A DNA stretch of 64,000 bases from Vairimorpha ceranae (GCF_000988165.1 NW_020169298.1:62001-126000), one strand, 5' to 3'; shown: positions 42,153-53,560, counted from the stretch's first letter. Numbers and translations: made by a program. Notes: generated by a model from the letters alone, not told the origin.

Positions 42153-42998
42153 ATGAAATCTTTCTACAAAAAAATAAAAAGTTATTTATTCAAATCTGCC
42201 ATTAATACATCTTTTGATACTTTTAATTTAGAAAATGTAAGCATTACTAGCTTAAATACGTACACCGGTGTTAAAACCGAAATATCAAAAACCGTATCAC
42301 CACACTTTCAGATTTCTCATGTCTCTTCTATGGGCGCAGATTTCGACATAAAACAGACATACGCCACGTTCTGCTTTAACAATCTTTTGCTACAAACGAG
42401 CATAGACCAAGACAAAATATTTAGAATAAGAGGTACCCACATGTTTAAAAATCTACTTACTAAATTCCATACAGTAATTGGTAGAAGTAAAGATATTTTT
42501 ACACAAATAGAGGTAGATATAAAAAATAAATACAATAATATGTGTATAAAAATGATACAGCCAGCTATTAAAGGTGCTTCATGTATATACGTGGGTAATT
42601 ATATGCAGCAGCTAGGAGTAATTAGTCTTGGTGGGGAGATTATTAAAGCTGATGAATACATTGGACTATCTTTTGTAGGGAGATATGAAGGGATTGGTTC
42701 TATTTCTACTATATCACTTCAGCAGTTTAATACACTGTCTATAGATTATTACAAGACATTGTCTTCTATTTGTGACGTAGGTATTAAAATATCAACTGAT
42801 AGGGAAAAATCAGTTAATTATGGATTAGGAGTTAAACTGCACAGTAAAAAAGGAGAAATTATCGGATGTGTAGATAACAATCATATTTTAAGCATAATTT
42901 ATAATGATAAATTATCTGAAGGGTTAACACTTAATTTGAGTTGTAGATTTGGTAAGAAAGTATTTGATTATGGCTATGGGTTTATTTATGAATTTTAA
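42153..42998 (+). CDS. TOM40: Mitosomal outer-membrane import pore Tom40
   Basis: A 281-aa beta-barrel protein. Amphipathic strands alternate through the length, with I-Y-V-G-N-Y-M-Q-Q and L-G-G-E-I matching Tom40, and the final strand F-D-Y-G-Y-G-F-I-Y-E-F fits the beta-signal used by the Sam machinery. VDAC shares the fold, but microsporidia are thought to lack VDAC, and these motifs favour Tom40. It would import nuclear-encoded proteins into the mitosome. It lacks the long N-terminal segment of yeast Tom40 (387 aa). CCC directly abuts the ATG. The frame is intact. Confidence 0.82.
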   Translation: MKSFYKKIKSYLFKSAINTSFDTFNLENVSITSLNTYTGVKTEISKTVSPHFQISHVSSMGADFDIKQTYATFCFNNLLLQTSIDQDKIFRIRGTHMFKNLLTKFHTVIGRSKDIFTQIEVDIKNKYNNMCIKMIQPAIKGASCIYVGNYMQQLGVISLGGEIIKADEYIGLSFVGRYEGIGSISTISLQQFNTLSIDYYKTLSSICDVGIKISTDREKSVNYGLGVKLHSKKGEIIGCVDNNHILSIIYNDKLSEGLTLNLSCRFGKKVFDYGYGFIYEF

Positions 42999-43680
42999 TA
43001 TCCTTTTAGTTTCATAAAAATAGCGTTTCTTTAAATTAATAAAACAAATAAAAATTTTTATATTAAATAAAGACATTATATGTTTGTATAAAAATTATAT
43101 ATTTTAATCCACGAGAATAAAAATTTATACATTGTTATAAAAAAATAATAAAAAATTTTAGTAAAAATTGTTCCGTTATTTAATTTGTAAGTAATTATTT
43201 TAATGTTCTTATAGAAAACTAAAAAACAAATATCGAATTGGTTAGGCTTAAAACAATTTTAAACCTTAAGTAAAAATATACCGGTCATTATTGCATAGAT
43301 TAATTAAAAGTACAAGATAATTAAATTTATGTAAAACAGATAAGTTTTTTAGTGCAACTTGCCTACATTTTTATTTTCGGAAAAAACAGGTTAAAAAAAT
43401 AATTATGTAAAAGGTAAAAACAAAAATGTAGACAAGTTACTCTAGAAAACTTGGAAAGCTCTTTGTTACAATCAGGAGACGTTTTAGAATACAAAGGTTT
43501 ATTTGAATTCTCCTTTAACATTCTTGCCAGAATTTACGCTATTTATATTTATTTCTGAAACATGCTTTAAACTTTCAAACATTGTCATGTTTCAGCATGA
43601 AGCCTTAATTTGTTTCACATCAACTTCAACAGTTCTTTATATATTTAAACATAAAAAAGAGATTTTCAAAGTATAGCTTT
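42999..43680. other. Intergenic, about 0.68 kb, possible relic near 43440-43640
   Basis: Mostly AT-rich. A slightly GC-richer stretch at 43440-43640 gives short readable peptide on the minus strand (K-E-N-S-N-K-P-L-Y) between stops; it may be an old coding fragment but cannot be assigned. Confidence 0.3.
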
Positions 43681-44592
43681 TTAATTACATTCAATAATTT
43701 CATAATTTTTAAAAAAGTTCTTTACCTCTTCTAGATCCTTTTCTAAAACAAAAATAAATGGATTTGTACCCGCATCAAAACTATAAGCCATTTTTATTTC
43801 TTCATTATTAAATTCATGCACCATCTCCATAATTTCAAATCCTTTATCAGAAATGTATCTGATTGGTGGAAAACTCTCAAACATAATTGCATGTATTTCA
43901 TTTGATTCTCTCATAATCAGTTTAAATAAACTTTTATGATCTTTTGTCTTGATGTATTCCTTACAAAGATGTATCTTGTCATCTATCCTGGTCAGCCTAT
44001 CCCTATAAAAAAAGCTTGTTTCTTGTGTTCTGCACATTCCCTCTGTGCTACTTACTTTTTTTACCTCGTCACTTAATTTAATCAACAGTATTTTTATTTC
44101 TTTCCACTGTCCAATTGTATAAGAGTACTCCTTGTTGCACAATACTATATCCTTCGGTATACTTCTGCTTCCGCTACCAGAACACTCGCGTGCAAGTTTG
44201 CTAAGATCCTTCTCTGAAAAGTTTGTTTTGTAAAATTTATCTAGCGCAAGCACCAAAGCAGAAAATCCGGAGGCTGAAGATGCTACGCCGCAACTGTGCG
44301 GAAAATTATTCTCTGATTCAATGAGAAGAAAGCACTCGTCTTGTTTGATTTTTTTAAATAAATTCACAATATATTTAATTTTCTTATTTAGACTAGTAGG
44401 TTTACCATTAAAAATAAATTCATCTTTATTTTTTTCGTTATATGATATGCTGGTTGTGGTTATAAGCTTTGTGCATTGGAATGAAATAGATGGATTGGAA
44501 CATATATTAGAATTAATATCTTCTTTTCCCCAATATTTTACAATTGCTATATTAGGATTTGATATTACACTGACTTTATTAGATTTAGACAT
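43681..44592 (-). CDS. MVD1: Mevalonate diphosphate decarboxylase
   Basis: A 303-aa GHMP-family enzyme that makes isopentenyl diphosphate from mevalonate diphosphate. It has P-N-I-A-I-V-K-Y-W-G-K at the N-terminus, the ATP loop S-S-A-S-G-F-S-A-L, S-G-S-G-S-R-S with the conserved Ser and Arg, V-S-S-T-E-G-M-C-R-T, and F-D-A-G-T-N with the catalytic Asp. After S-G-S-G-S-R-S the usual Y-G-G-F-V segment is replaced by I-P-K-D-I-V-L, an odd local divergence. The frame is open to an ATG at 44658, but the ATG at 44592 has GCCC 3 bases upstream and the intervening 22 residues look like spacer. It is shorter than yeast (396 aa). It acts in the cytosol. Confidence 0.93.
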   Translation of the reverse strand: MSKSNKVSVISNPNIAIVKYWGKEDINSNICSNPSISFQCTKLITTTSISYNEKNKDEFIFNGKPTSLNKKIKYIVNLFKKIKQDECFLLIESENNFPHSCGVASSASGFSALVLALDKFYKTNFSEKDLSKLARECSGSGSRSIPKDIVLCNKEYSYTIGQWKEIKILLIKLSDEVKKVSSTEGMCRTQETSFFYRDRLTRIDDKIHLCKEYIKTKDHKSLFKLIMRESNEIHAIMFESFPPIRYISDKGFEIMEMVHEFNNEEIKMAYSFDAGTNPFIFVLEKDLEEVKNFFKNYEIIECN

Positions 44593-45955
44593 TAAGGGCA
44601 ATTTTACAAAAAAAGTAGCATTTAAAAAAAGGAGAAAAATCAGTGCATTAAATAACATTTATTAATTACAGTAGCATGCTTAAGAAAAGTAAATGTGCTG
44701 TTATATAAAATGATTACTCAAAAATATTTCATTTATCTGAATGATTAATTAAATGTACAAGTTGCTAATTAAATATACATTAAATTGATTTTTTGCTAAA
44801 GATTTGACACAATTGATTAAAAAGTAAAAGTTTTTTAATTTGAAAAATATAAACAGAACCTTTAATTTTAAAAATTTAGAAGTTTTTAAAACAAAGTGTT
44901 ATGCTATAAGTATGGTTGTTAAAAAACATAGATTTATTAAAAAATAAAATAATAATGTAAGCATGTCAACTATCGTGATGTCTTTGATTGCCTAACCTTT
45001 ATTTTTTAAAAATTTAGCTCCTTTAGGAATAATTTTGTTTTAATTCTTAGCCTGAAAAGAAATCGAATGCCAGTTATAAATAACTCTAAATTTAGAGAAA
45101 AGAAGAAAACCCCAATTTTATAATCTTTTGGATATATCAATAGGTTCAACTTAAAGGCTACATTTTTTATGATGAACTAGTTTAAACAAATGGTGTGAAG
45201 AATTTTGATTTAAAAGCTGTTCTTAAGTCTTATTTAAAATTCCTTTTTTTGATATATTGGCAATACCATATATCTAAAAATTTTATATATTACATAGATG
45301 TAGAAATACCTAATCAAGCGGAATTGCATAGATTATTTGCTGGAGGTGAATGGGAAGTAAGAAAAAAAATACGATAATCAAGAAAGTAAAAAAAAAATAT
45401 GGTTTTATGGGAAGATTGTTTGATTTTGGATAGAGAATTAATATATAGGTTAAAACAAGTTATTAAATTTAAAAGGATTTTTTTGGCTTGGTGTCATTTT
45501 TATATAAATTATCCATTTATGTAAGAAAAAACTTTAGGCTTTTGGCTAGCCACTGTGGTATCTAACACATAATTTTAATTGTTGTAAAGTTTTAAAACAC
45601 TAACAAGAATTATTTTATTAAATTTTATTTTCTTTTAAAAGACATAATTTTTTGGGAGAACAATATGTTTTGGAAACACCAAGATAGAGGGATCACAATG
45701 AAGAACCATTATTTTTAAATTAGTTATTATAATACATATACTTATTCACATTAGAACAGTACTTTTGTTTCGCCCGCCTCACTGGAGATTACGACAAATA
45801 CTCAGGATAATATGTTAAAATTATTCTTATCTTTTTTTTTATATTTAAACTTGAAAAAAATATTAAAAACGTAAAATTGAATATATTATGTTAGTTTTTG
45901 TAAGTAATATAAGCTGTTGGCAATATCAAACAAATTTTATTAGTTCCAAAAAATT
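44593..45955. other. Gene-poor region, about 1.36 kb, with a possible coding relic
   Basis: No intact gene. A 60-codon open segment at 45195-45377, rich in Lys, Tyr and Phe and ending with E-W-E-V-R-K-K-I-R, stands alone without a CCC motif, so it may be a relic. The rest is AT-rich spacer. Confidence 0.35.
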
Positions 45956-45959
45956 AATT

Positions 45960-46520
45960 TCAAAAAGAATATGGTTAAGCATTGTTTATGCACTGGTAAA
46001 GTTTTTTTTGATGTTCGAAAGGTATTGGTTCGAGCTTTGACATTACAAATTCGCAAATAATAATAAAACGGCGTTGACACAATAATTGTAATAAAGTATT
46101 TGTCGGTAAAGTTGTATCGTGGGCTTTTCTGTAAGCGTCGACTAATAGCTGTGTAGATGTGTCCTAAGAGATGTAGGAGACGCATAACATTTTTGGGTCG
46201 GCACGAAAAATGCCGTAGCCGTTGAATTATTCGCAATCCCATTTGGAGACCTAAGTAAGAAATAATATTTGTTGTACCGCCTGAGAAGGGCTAGCATTTC
46301 GCGTGTGATGGTGAGAGTCTATCACGGTCATTAAATTTATATTGCCTAAACCAATTACAAGATCAAGTGAAACTTTAGTCTTTAAATGTACTTTTAGTCG
46401 TCATTTCTTTGTAACTTTTCACTAAGATTAAAAATATCTTTTGTTTAAGCGGGCTTGGGGGATGCTAACGCCTATAATGCGCGTATGTTTAGATTAATGA
46501 AAGGGGAATTTTTAATAGAA
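45960..46520 (-). repeat. Unassigned dispersed repeat, copy C (inverted relative to A and B)
   Basis: Read on the minus strand it matches copy B in order: CTCCTTCT, CGCATTAT, CGAAATGCTAG, then TGTTATGC, AGTCGACGC-TACAGAAAAGC, TTTACCGACAAATA, ACAATT-TTG-GTCAACGC. The minus-strand frame 45940-46242 encodes N-F-T-D-K-Y-F-I-T-I-I-V-S-T, shared with copy B apart from a small indel. Frames are broken, so it is not an active gene. Confidence 0.55.
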
Positions 46521-46947
46521 GGAGGGTAAACAAAAAAAAAATTACAAAAGATTAGCTGAGAATTTAATTAATAAAAACTGTGATGTATGTATAATAATAA
46601 ATCTGAAAAAATTGTGGTATGCTTTAATGTAATTTAATGAATAGGCGTTTTTTTTGTAATAATTATCAATGAACAAATAAATTTTTAAATTTTGGCTATG
46701 TCGTAACCATTTAATACCTTCGAATTCAACGACACCTGTCGCAAAATGATTGGTCGTTTAACTATAAATTAGATTTACCAAAGACAAGGGATGGATATTT
46801 TTAATAAAGACTTTAGTTCTGATGCGTCACACTGAAATTTAAAATATTATAACATATAAAGTTGTGGTTATTTTTGTAAAAAAAGTTTCTATACCTAGTT
46901 GTTACAGTAGAGTTAAAAGTTGTGCTATTAAATTTTGTTTGAATATA

Positions 46948-47010
46948 CAGTCCGTTGCATAATCTTATGACATCCTCATTTTGATAAAAATTTTAATTAA
47001 ATTGCACCAA
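46948..47010 (+). repeat. Left terminal inverted repeat of the Tc1/mariner-like element
   Basis: Pairs with 48356-48418; matches include GTCCGTTGCA, ATCTTATGACA, AAAATTTTA and ATTGCACCAA with small indels. Confidence 0.85.
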
Positions 47011-47212
47011 AGTAAAAATTTATTAACATAATTCAATTCGTTTTTATATTTAAATTTAGTTTAGTTACTCATTTATTCTATTACTAGATATAATGATTGG
47101 TTTAAAAAATTGGGTTTTTTTTTAAAAAAAGGTGTTGCATAATCTTCCGACAGTCTGATTTTTGATATATTTTTTTGTGAGAAAAAGATTTAAAAAGAAT
47201 TTTTTGTCAGCC

Positions 47213-48040
47213 TATTATTGATAGAAAACCATACCTTGATGATTTTGAGAAAGCCGTTATTATTTTGCTGAGTAAGCAAAAAAAGTCAATTTCCGAAATT
47301 AGCAGAGAGATAAGCAGATCACATGTTGTTATTGCTAAATACATAAATAACCTTAAAATTATGGCAAGAAGAAATCATCTGTTCGTCTAAAAAAGCCTCT
47401 CTTAGAACACAATCAAAATTAATTAAAATTGCTAGTGGTAAAAATTTTATTGCGAATAGGTTGAAGCACATTTTAGATTTAAATGTGCATACATCCACTA
47501 CAACAAGAATTTTAGCAAAAGATGGCGGACTAATAAAAAAAGAAAATTGCAGAAAATCTGCTTTAAATTTGAACATAAAAAAAATATAATATTATTTTCA
47601 GGTAAATATCAAAATTTTTGGATTATAGATAGAAAGAAATAATATTAATAGATGAAAAAAGTTAAATCTGATATCCCAGATTGTTATAACTATTATTGGG
47701 TAGGTATTAAAATAAAAGAAGTTGTGTATTCTCGCAGAACCATGAGACGACTTTTACTCATGGTTTGGGGCTGTTTTAATTATTTTAAGTCAAAATTGGC
47801 TTTTATTTCAGGAAGTATAGATAGTTTAACACATCAAGATATATTAAATAATTTTTACTTTTATTTATTGATGAACAAAACTTACTTAAAAATTTTTCAG
47901 CAGGATAACGCAAGACCACATTTTTTAGTATCTACAAAAAATTGCCTAGCTTGCAAAAATATTAAAACAATTTTTTAACTAGCATGTCTCCTGACCTTAA
48001 TCCTATGCAAATCTTTGAGAAAGCTTTTTAGACGGGTTTA
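47213..48040 (+). pseudogene. Transposase pseudogene inside the TIR-bounded element
   Basis: Decayed Tc1/mariner transposase in at least four reading segments. An HTH domain near 47240-47390 lies in one frame, a basic linker in the next, and a DDE core in the segment 47652-47978 contains D-I-L-N-N-F and F-Q-Q-D-N-A-R-P-H. The third acidic position lies near the S-P-D-L-N-P segment, where the frame has shifted again. Confidence 0.82.
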
Positions 48041-48355
48041 TTCTGCAGTAAAACCTATGATAGTGTAAACAAATAAAAGCCTCAATTTCTGAAAAATGGC
48101 AATAAATAGCACAGATTTCTGTAAAAAACTTTTTGATTTGATGAAAAACAGAATTAAACTCGATATTAAAACAATGGTGGCTTTATTGGTTATTAAATAT
48201 CATTAAAACTAAACTGTCGTAAGATTCTGCAACACTTTTTTAAAAAATATTCTAAATTTATAAAAATGACACAATATATCTAGTAATAAAATAAATGAGG
48301 AGTAAAACCCCAAAAAGAAAAAAAATAAAAAAGATTAATATCAACAAATTGGTGT

Positions 48356-48418
48356 ATTGGTGCAATTTTCGTAAAATTTTTTATAATAAATGGGTGTCAT
48401 AAGATTTGCAACGGACTT
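48356..48418 (-). repeat. Right terminal inverted repeat of the Tc1/mariner-like element
   Basis: Reverse complement of the left repeat with a few mismatches and indels; ends at a TA dinucleotide. Confidence 0.85.
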
Positions 48419-48688
48419 TATAAGCAAATTGAAAAATATGTAAAAAAAAAAGAAAAGTATTAAGTATTAGAAAAAATAAGACTTAAATTTAAAAGTTTTT
48501 GTGCAGCCAATATTTTGCAATAATTGAATCAAAAATATTTTATGGTTAGACAAAAAATTTATCAAATCAGCTTTTTTTTAAATTTATCTCAGATTTCTTC
48601 AAAAAGTAACATAAGTTTTATAACTTTTTTTTGAAAAAACTAAAAAAATAGAAAGTTACTTAAAATTTGATTATAACAATAAAAAAAA

Positions 48689-49255
48689 TTACTCATGTTT
48701 ATTTCTGTCATCACGCCTAAGTAATGGTAAAATTCGCCTTCTAGCATTAATGAACCAATTATTAATTTGACAAATATCTAAACCAGTTTTTTCGCAAAAT
48801 AATATCTTTTGTATCTCACTTGGATATGGATGTTTCATATTTTCTTCGAGCCAAGTTTTTAAAATTTTAGTAACTTTGTGAGGATAATTTGCACGACGCA
48901 TTATTTTTTTGCTTCGTTGATGCTGTTCAATTTCTGAAATAAACTTTAAATATTCCTCGGAACATATTGTTTCCGGTGCAGCTAATAATTCGTCTAGATT
49001 TTTATAAAATTCATCTGTATAATTTTGAACCATTTCCAATAAATTATCTTCAAATTTTAAAATTCTTTTAATTCGTTCAAGGAAAAAAATTAAACTTAAT
49101 TTATACAATTGACAATCTTTAAATTTCTTAGAAAAAAATAGTTCTTTAAAGTCATCTTTAATAGACTTAATTTTAGTTGATAATTCAATTCTACATGAGT
49201 TTCCAGTTAAGTACATCTTTTCTAACTCTATAATATTAACTAAAATATTAATCAT
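48689..49255 (-). CDS. TALE-class homeodomain protein, copy 1
   Basis: A 188-aa protein. The C-terminal 60 residues are a TALE homeodomain: R-A-N-Y-P-H-K-V-T-K-I-L-K-T-W-L, the three-residue loop extension P-Y-P before S-E, and recognition helix Q-I-N-N-W-F-I-N-A-R-R-R. The first 120 residues are helical and unassigned. It should bind DNA in the nucleus as a transcription factor. It is paralogous to the gene at 55197 and points away from it, with 5.9 kb of repeat-rich DNA between. No CCC precedes the ATG; a GGG lies about 20 bases upstream. In fungi, paired homeodomain genes define mating type; a similar role here is only a hypothesis. Confidence 0.9.
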   Translation of the reverse strand: MINILVNIIELEKMYLTGNSCRIELSTKIKSIKDDFKELFFSKKFKDCQLYKLSLIFFLERIKRILKFEDNLLEMVQNYTDEFYKNLDELLAAPETICSEEYLKFISEIEQHQRSKKIMRRANYPHKVTKILKTWLEENMKHPYPSEIQKILFCEKTGLDICQINNWFINARRRILPLLRRDDRNKHE

Positions 49256-50560
49256 TTAAGTCCTACAATTATAGCCCTTAAATATAAACTACTTTTACTG
49301 ATTTATTAAATGTTTTTAAAAATAAATATATTAAATAAAAATATTTTTTAAATGTTTTTTTTTCAATTTAAATAATTGTTATTTTATTTTAATTTTCAAG
49401 CAAAAATTGAATTTTTTAATTGTAAAAATATTAATTAAATGTCAAAAATTTTACAAAAAATAAATAAAATCTTATTTAGATAAATTTAATTAAAAATCTT
49501 ACTCTTATTGTTACAACTTAAAATTGTAATTGTTTTTTAAATGACATAAATTATAGTTGTAACATTACAGCAAAAATTTTTAAAATTGCGTAAGTAAAAC
49601 TTGTTCTTAAATGTTCTTAAATTATTTTGATTATTATGACGTTTATTAAATAAGCTTGATTAATATAACACCCAACAAAAAAATCAATTCATTAAATTAA
49701 TTATTTTCAATTATTTTATTTATTAAAACATGCATATGATTTATAAAACCAATGTGATTACTTTTGTTAAATAAATGTAAACTCAATACAATATATTATT
49801 GGATTAAAATTAAAAATAAAATTCTTGATCCAAACAGACTCTTTAGTCATAAAGTAATATATATTATCAAAATTTTAGAAAAAATACCCCTTTTTTAAAA
49901 AACCAAAAAAAAACATATATTTAAAATTAACAAATATTTTAATTTAATTATAAATAACAAATTACTTATCTAAAAATAATATTGTAACATGTTTTTAATT
50001 AGCAAAGTGTCTTTATTTCTTCTTATCATATATTTAGCTAAATAAATTTTTGAAAGTTATAATTGCAACATATATTGTAATTGACCCCTTTAGAATTCGC
50101 ATTGGGCCTCTATTGTATTTGTATGAACACCAATTTTAAGATTTTTTAAATACAAACTATGATTAATTATGTAATGACTTAATAATAAATTATTTAATTG
50201 TAATAAGTTGTCTACATATCAATTATTATAGTTGAATTTTGGTTTATATACCTTACAAGTAGTTATAATAAAGTATTTCCACTCTTTGTTTAAGATATTA
50301 ATATTATTCTTATTATTTTGCCATTTTTAGACTCATCCACTTCTATCATAAAACCATTACCGGACAAAGCTTTACAACCTTTAAAACATTTGCTATAAAT
50401 TTTAAACAATGTAACCTGTTTAATGTAAAAAATACGTTTTCCTATCGACACCCAAAATGTTAGAAATAATAAAGAAGTATTTTACAATTATTAATAAACT
50501 ATATTTAACATTAGTAAATGATCTAATTTTGTGTATTTAATTGTTGTATTTTTAAAAATA
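49256..50560. other. Gene-poor spacer, about 1.3 kb
   Basis: Extremely AT-rich DNA upstream of the first homeodomain gene, with many TTAATTAAA-type words; no coding signal recognised. Confidence 0.4.
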
Positions 50561-51010
50561 CTAAAATGAAATTTATAGCTTACGCATTTCAACAAAATGG
50601 AGGCTTCCTTTATCACATAGACGTGATTCTGTTCAACATTGAAGACGCAATTAACATTGCCTCAAAAATAAAAGATTGACTTGGCCTAAAAATTACCTAA
50701 TAATTTTTAATCTCTAAATGTTACAAAATTTATCAAAAAATATTTAAAAAACAACAAGGAAAAAGACAAGATCATTTTTAAAAAATATTTTTATAATTTC
50801 AAAGAATCAATCAAAGTAAAATTGATTTGTTAATTTAAAGGGGAAATGCACCTCTTCGCTGAAGACAACTATAGGACAGAATTTCCTAAAAATATCATTA
50901 AACAACCATGCAAAAGATGAGGAAAAACACAACAAAGTTCTGTTTGCTGCTAAAATTATAGAAAGAACACTTGAGACATCTGGCCGGCGAGGCATAAAAT
51001 TTATAATGTT
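50561..51010 (+). pseudogene. Unassigned coding relic
   Basis: Readable peptide in shifting plus-strand frames: F-I-A-Y-A-F-Q-Q-N-G-G-F-L-Y-H, then near the end K-V-L-F-A-A-K-I-I-E-R-T-L-E-T-S-G-R-R-G. Base composition is less AT-rich than the flanks. It looks like an old gene or transposon fragment. Family not recognised. Confidence 0.35.
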
Positions 51011-51369
51011 TTAAATGTTTTAAAAAATTCTAGTTATATATCTTTAAATGTTAAGAAATGAAAAAAAAATAGCTGATGAAGCAAGAAAAAAAAATAATTT
51101 ATTAATTGATAAAGATTAAAATATTCCAGAAGATACTGAAAACAAGCAAAAATAAAAAGTTTTTACATAATTGGGATGCTACAAAGGAATTTGACTTTAT
51201 TTAAGTAATACTCTAATGAGCTTAAAATTTTATGGTTGTCGTCTGTTCCTTGCAGGCTTTTAAAATAACCCTTATATCACTTGATAATTTATTAGAGTTT
51301 TTGTTTATATAAAACATGAGTTAAAATGTTAAATTTTTTTTATAGTAAATTTTTCAAAAAAAACTAGCT

Positions 51370-51960
51370 TGTGCTGTCCCGTTAAAAACGAGATCACAAA
51401 TATAATGTGTGTTCTTTGGCTGAATGTTGTTTAATTTCTTTCCAAGTTCTAATACCCCTTTTTTCTTTATTAAAATATTTATTTTATTATTTTTTTCACT
51501 GCTACATAAGAATTATATGTATAGCTTATTCATTTATTAATATGATTTTTCCCCACTCAATAACATGTATTATTTCTGTGCATTTTAAAATTAAAAAATG
51601 TTCTAAAGAATACTTCTGTGTAGAAATTTTTTTGTATTAGAATGCCTAGTTATCAAAGAACTCTTTAGTTTCTAAAAATTTTTCATTTATATATACTGCA
51701 TATTATATGTAGTACATTAAAGGTATGACATACCAAGCTGGCGTGTTTGCCAGGAATTGTCCCTGTGGCTAAAAAGCATTCTAGGATGCTGCGTAAAATT
51801 TGTTTACGTAAGGTTTTTTCATTGAAATAGGACTCTGTACTTGTAGAAGAAATTTTGTTGTAGTGGCTACCTTGATTCATCATTTTTAAATTAATAGTTT
51901 TCTTATTTATATTTATAGTAAACCAATGAACATATTTGTTTAGCAAATGGTCCAATATAT
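51370..51960 (-). pseudogene. Unassigned coding relic, minus strand
   Basis: The minus strand has an open segment at 51683-51955 (90 codons) and further readable pieces at 51370-51520 containing T-W-K-E-I-K-Q-H-S-A-K-E-H-T-L. There is no start motif, stops lie between the pieces, and no family was recognised; a transposon or dead gene remnant is likely. Confidence 0.3.
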
Positions 51961-52699
51961 TAATTTAATTACTAAAACGAATGGCGTTTCAACGTGATTT
52001 TGTAAATCATTAGTCATCTTAAAATGTGGTATAAGAATTATACCACATTTTCTTTTAACCAAATGCTATCTCTGTAGGCATAAACCCTTTTAATGCTGAC
52101 TGTATTAAAATCCAATCATCTCTTTTTTTTTTTAATACTAACTGCACGCATACCTATATTACTCGCATCCATCTTTAGTAAGAATTACTACCAAAAAATG
52201 CTACTTAGGTGTTCCTAGGCCATTAATAATTTTTAATTTTTTTTAACACATTTACTTTTTAAGCTACTTTATTTCTATTTTAAACAAAATCATTTAAATT
52301 TGTCGTTAAATTAACAGCCAATCTTACATAGTCTATAAAATCCTACTACTATCCAATTGTTCTAATTCATAATGTCTGAAAACATTTTGATACTTAATTA
52401 TCAAATAATTCATTTATAAATCGGAGGTTAATTATCTTTGTCATTTCATGTAGTTCGTAAAAATTAAGATTTTAGTTAAAAACATGTATTATAGTTACAT
52501 GTCTCACGTTTTTGTAATCTCAATCTCCATAATATTTCAAATAAATGTTTATCGTGTTATAACACATATCTGGAAAAAGTTAAGATATTACCAATTTATC
52601 TATTTGCTCCTTTTTTTAAAATCACTAAAAATTCGTCCACGATCATTTGTTATATTTATAAAGAGATTCAATATTCTATAACAATAATTTTTCATTCAA

Positions 52700-53560
52700 A
52701 CATTTTCATCAAATTCAAAAAGTTTTCATTTTCGGCAATTTTTTCGACTGAATGCTTTACAATACTTCTTTAAAATCAAACAATGTGTAACATTTTACCG
52801 GTCTTGCTTTTCAAAAGTCTTTTCTTATATTTACTAAAAATATTTTTATTAAAAATGTCAATGAAGGCTATTTACAAATCTTATACCACTATTCAATTTC
52901 GGTAATAAATAGTATTTCTAAATTTTAATCTTTAGCCTTTAAAAAATTCTTCACATATTTAAAATGCCGCTCTGTTCTCTTAAATAAAGCTTGTCAAACT
53001 TTAAATCTTCATAAATACCTCTTTCTTTTTCTGTCTAAATTTTTCATTTTTCATTTTACATTTATTAATCTTTCCACTATAAATACAAAACAAGTCGTTA
53101 AATTTATGACAATGTTTTCTAACATCAATTTTCTTATTTTAAGCTTTTCTATATTTAAATCCTCTATAGATTTTTTTATTTTTAATCTTTGTCAATTTTC
53201 TCTTCTATTAGTCTTTCTCAGCACATAGTCCAAACCACCACCTTATTATTAAAAATTAGCAAAATTTTAATATCATATAATCTTAAAATTTTATAAAACA
53301 ACTTTCTAGCATAATTAAATCATCTTATTGATAAATAGCATAAATACTTGTCTTCCGTATTCTGTTTATTAATCCTCAGCATATCTTGACCATGCTACTT
53401 AAAGTCTTCATCATCTTTACATTCATTTTTTTTCTTTATCCTTTTTCTTCTTTAAGTTTTCAAAGTTTCAATACTTTTTTTAGTTGTTGCTAAAAGTCTG
53501 TAGGAATTGCATGATTTTTATTGATAACTATCTAAAATAAGTACGTTAAAATAATATTTG
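52700..53560 (-). pseudogene. Probable decayed gene, minus strand, unassigned
   Basis: On the minus strand a long series of peptide pieces rich in Lys, Glu, Asn and Ile can be followed through stops and frame shifts, for example R-I-K-K-K-N-E-C-K-D-D-E-D, Q-D-M-L-R-I-N-K-Q-N-T-E-D and F-K-R-T-E-R-H-F-K-Y-V-K. The plus strand of this stretch is strongly pyrimidine-rich, as expected opposite a coding strand here. Family unknown. Confidence 0.35.

Larger units (their letters stand above)
46948..48418 (+). mobile_element. Tc1/mariner-like transposon with about 60-bp terminal inverted repeats
   Basis: A 1,471-bp element. The left end is CAGTCCGTTGCATAATCTTA; the right end, reverse-complemented, is AAGTCCGTTGCAAATCTTAT, and both continue similarly to ATTGCACCAA about 60 bp in. 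TA dinucleotides at 46946-46947 and 48419-48420 flank it, as expected for TA target duplication. Inside, a disrupted transposase reads in order: a helix-turn-helix S-I-S-E-I-S-R-E-I-S-R-S, D-E-K-K-V...C-Y-N-Y-Y-W, V-W-G-C-F, F-Q-Q-D-N-A-R-P-H and S-P-D-L-N-P-M. The first two catalytic Asp are visible. Several frameshifts and stops make it non-autonomous. The long intact repeats suggest it is the youngest element here. Confidence 0.9.

Noticed and set aside
46020..46060. GGTTCGAGC word considered as a tRNA T-loop
   Set aside because: No matching acceptor, D or anticodon stems around it; it lies inside repeat copy C.
51407..51640. Plus-strand ORF with hydrophobic residues considered as a membrane peptide
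   Set aside because: No start motif; peptide pieces on the opposite strand look more protein-like, so this is probably antisense to a relic.
52484..52681. Plus-strand 65-codon ORF
   Set aside because: AT-driven Ile/Phe/Tyr composition, no start motif and no recognisable family.
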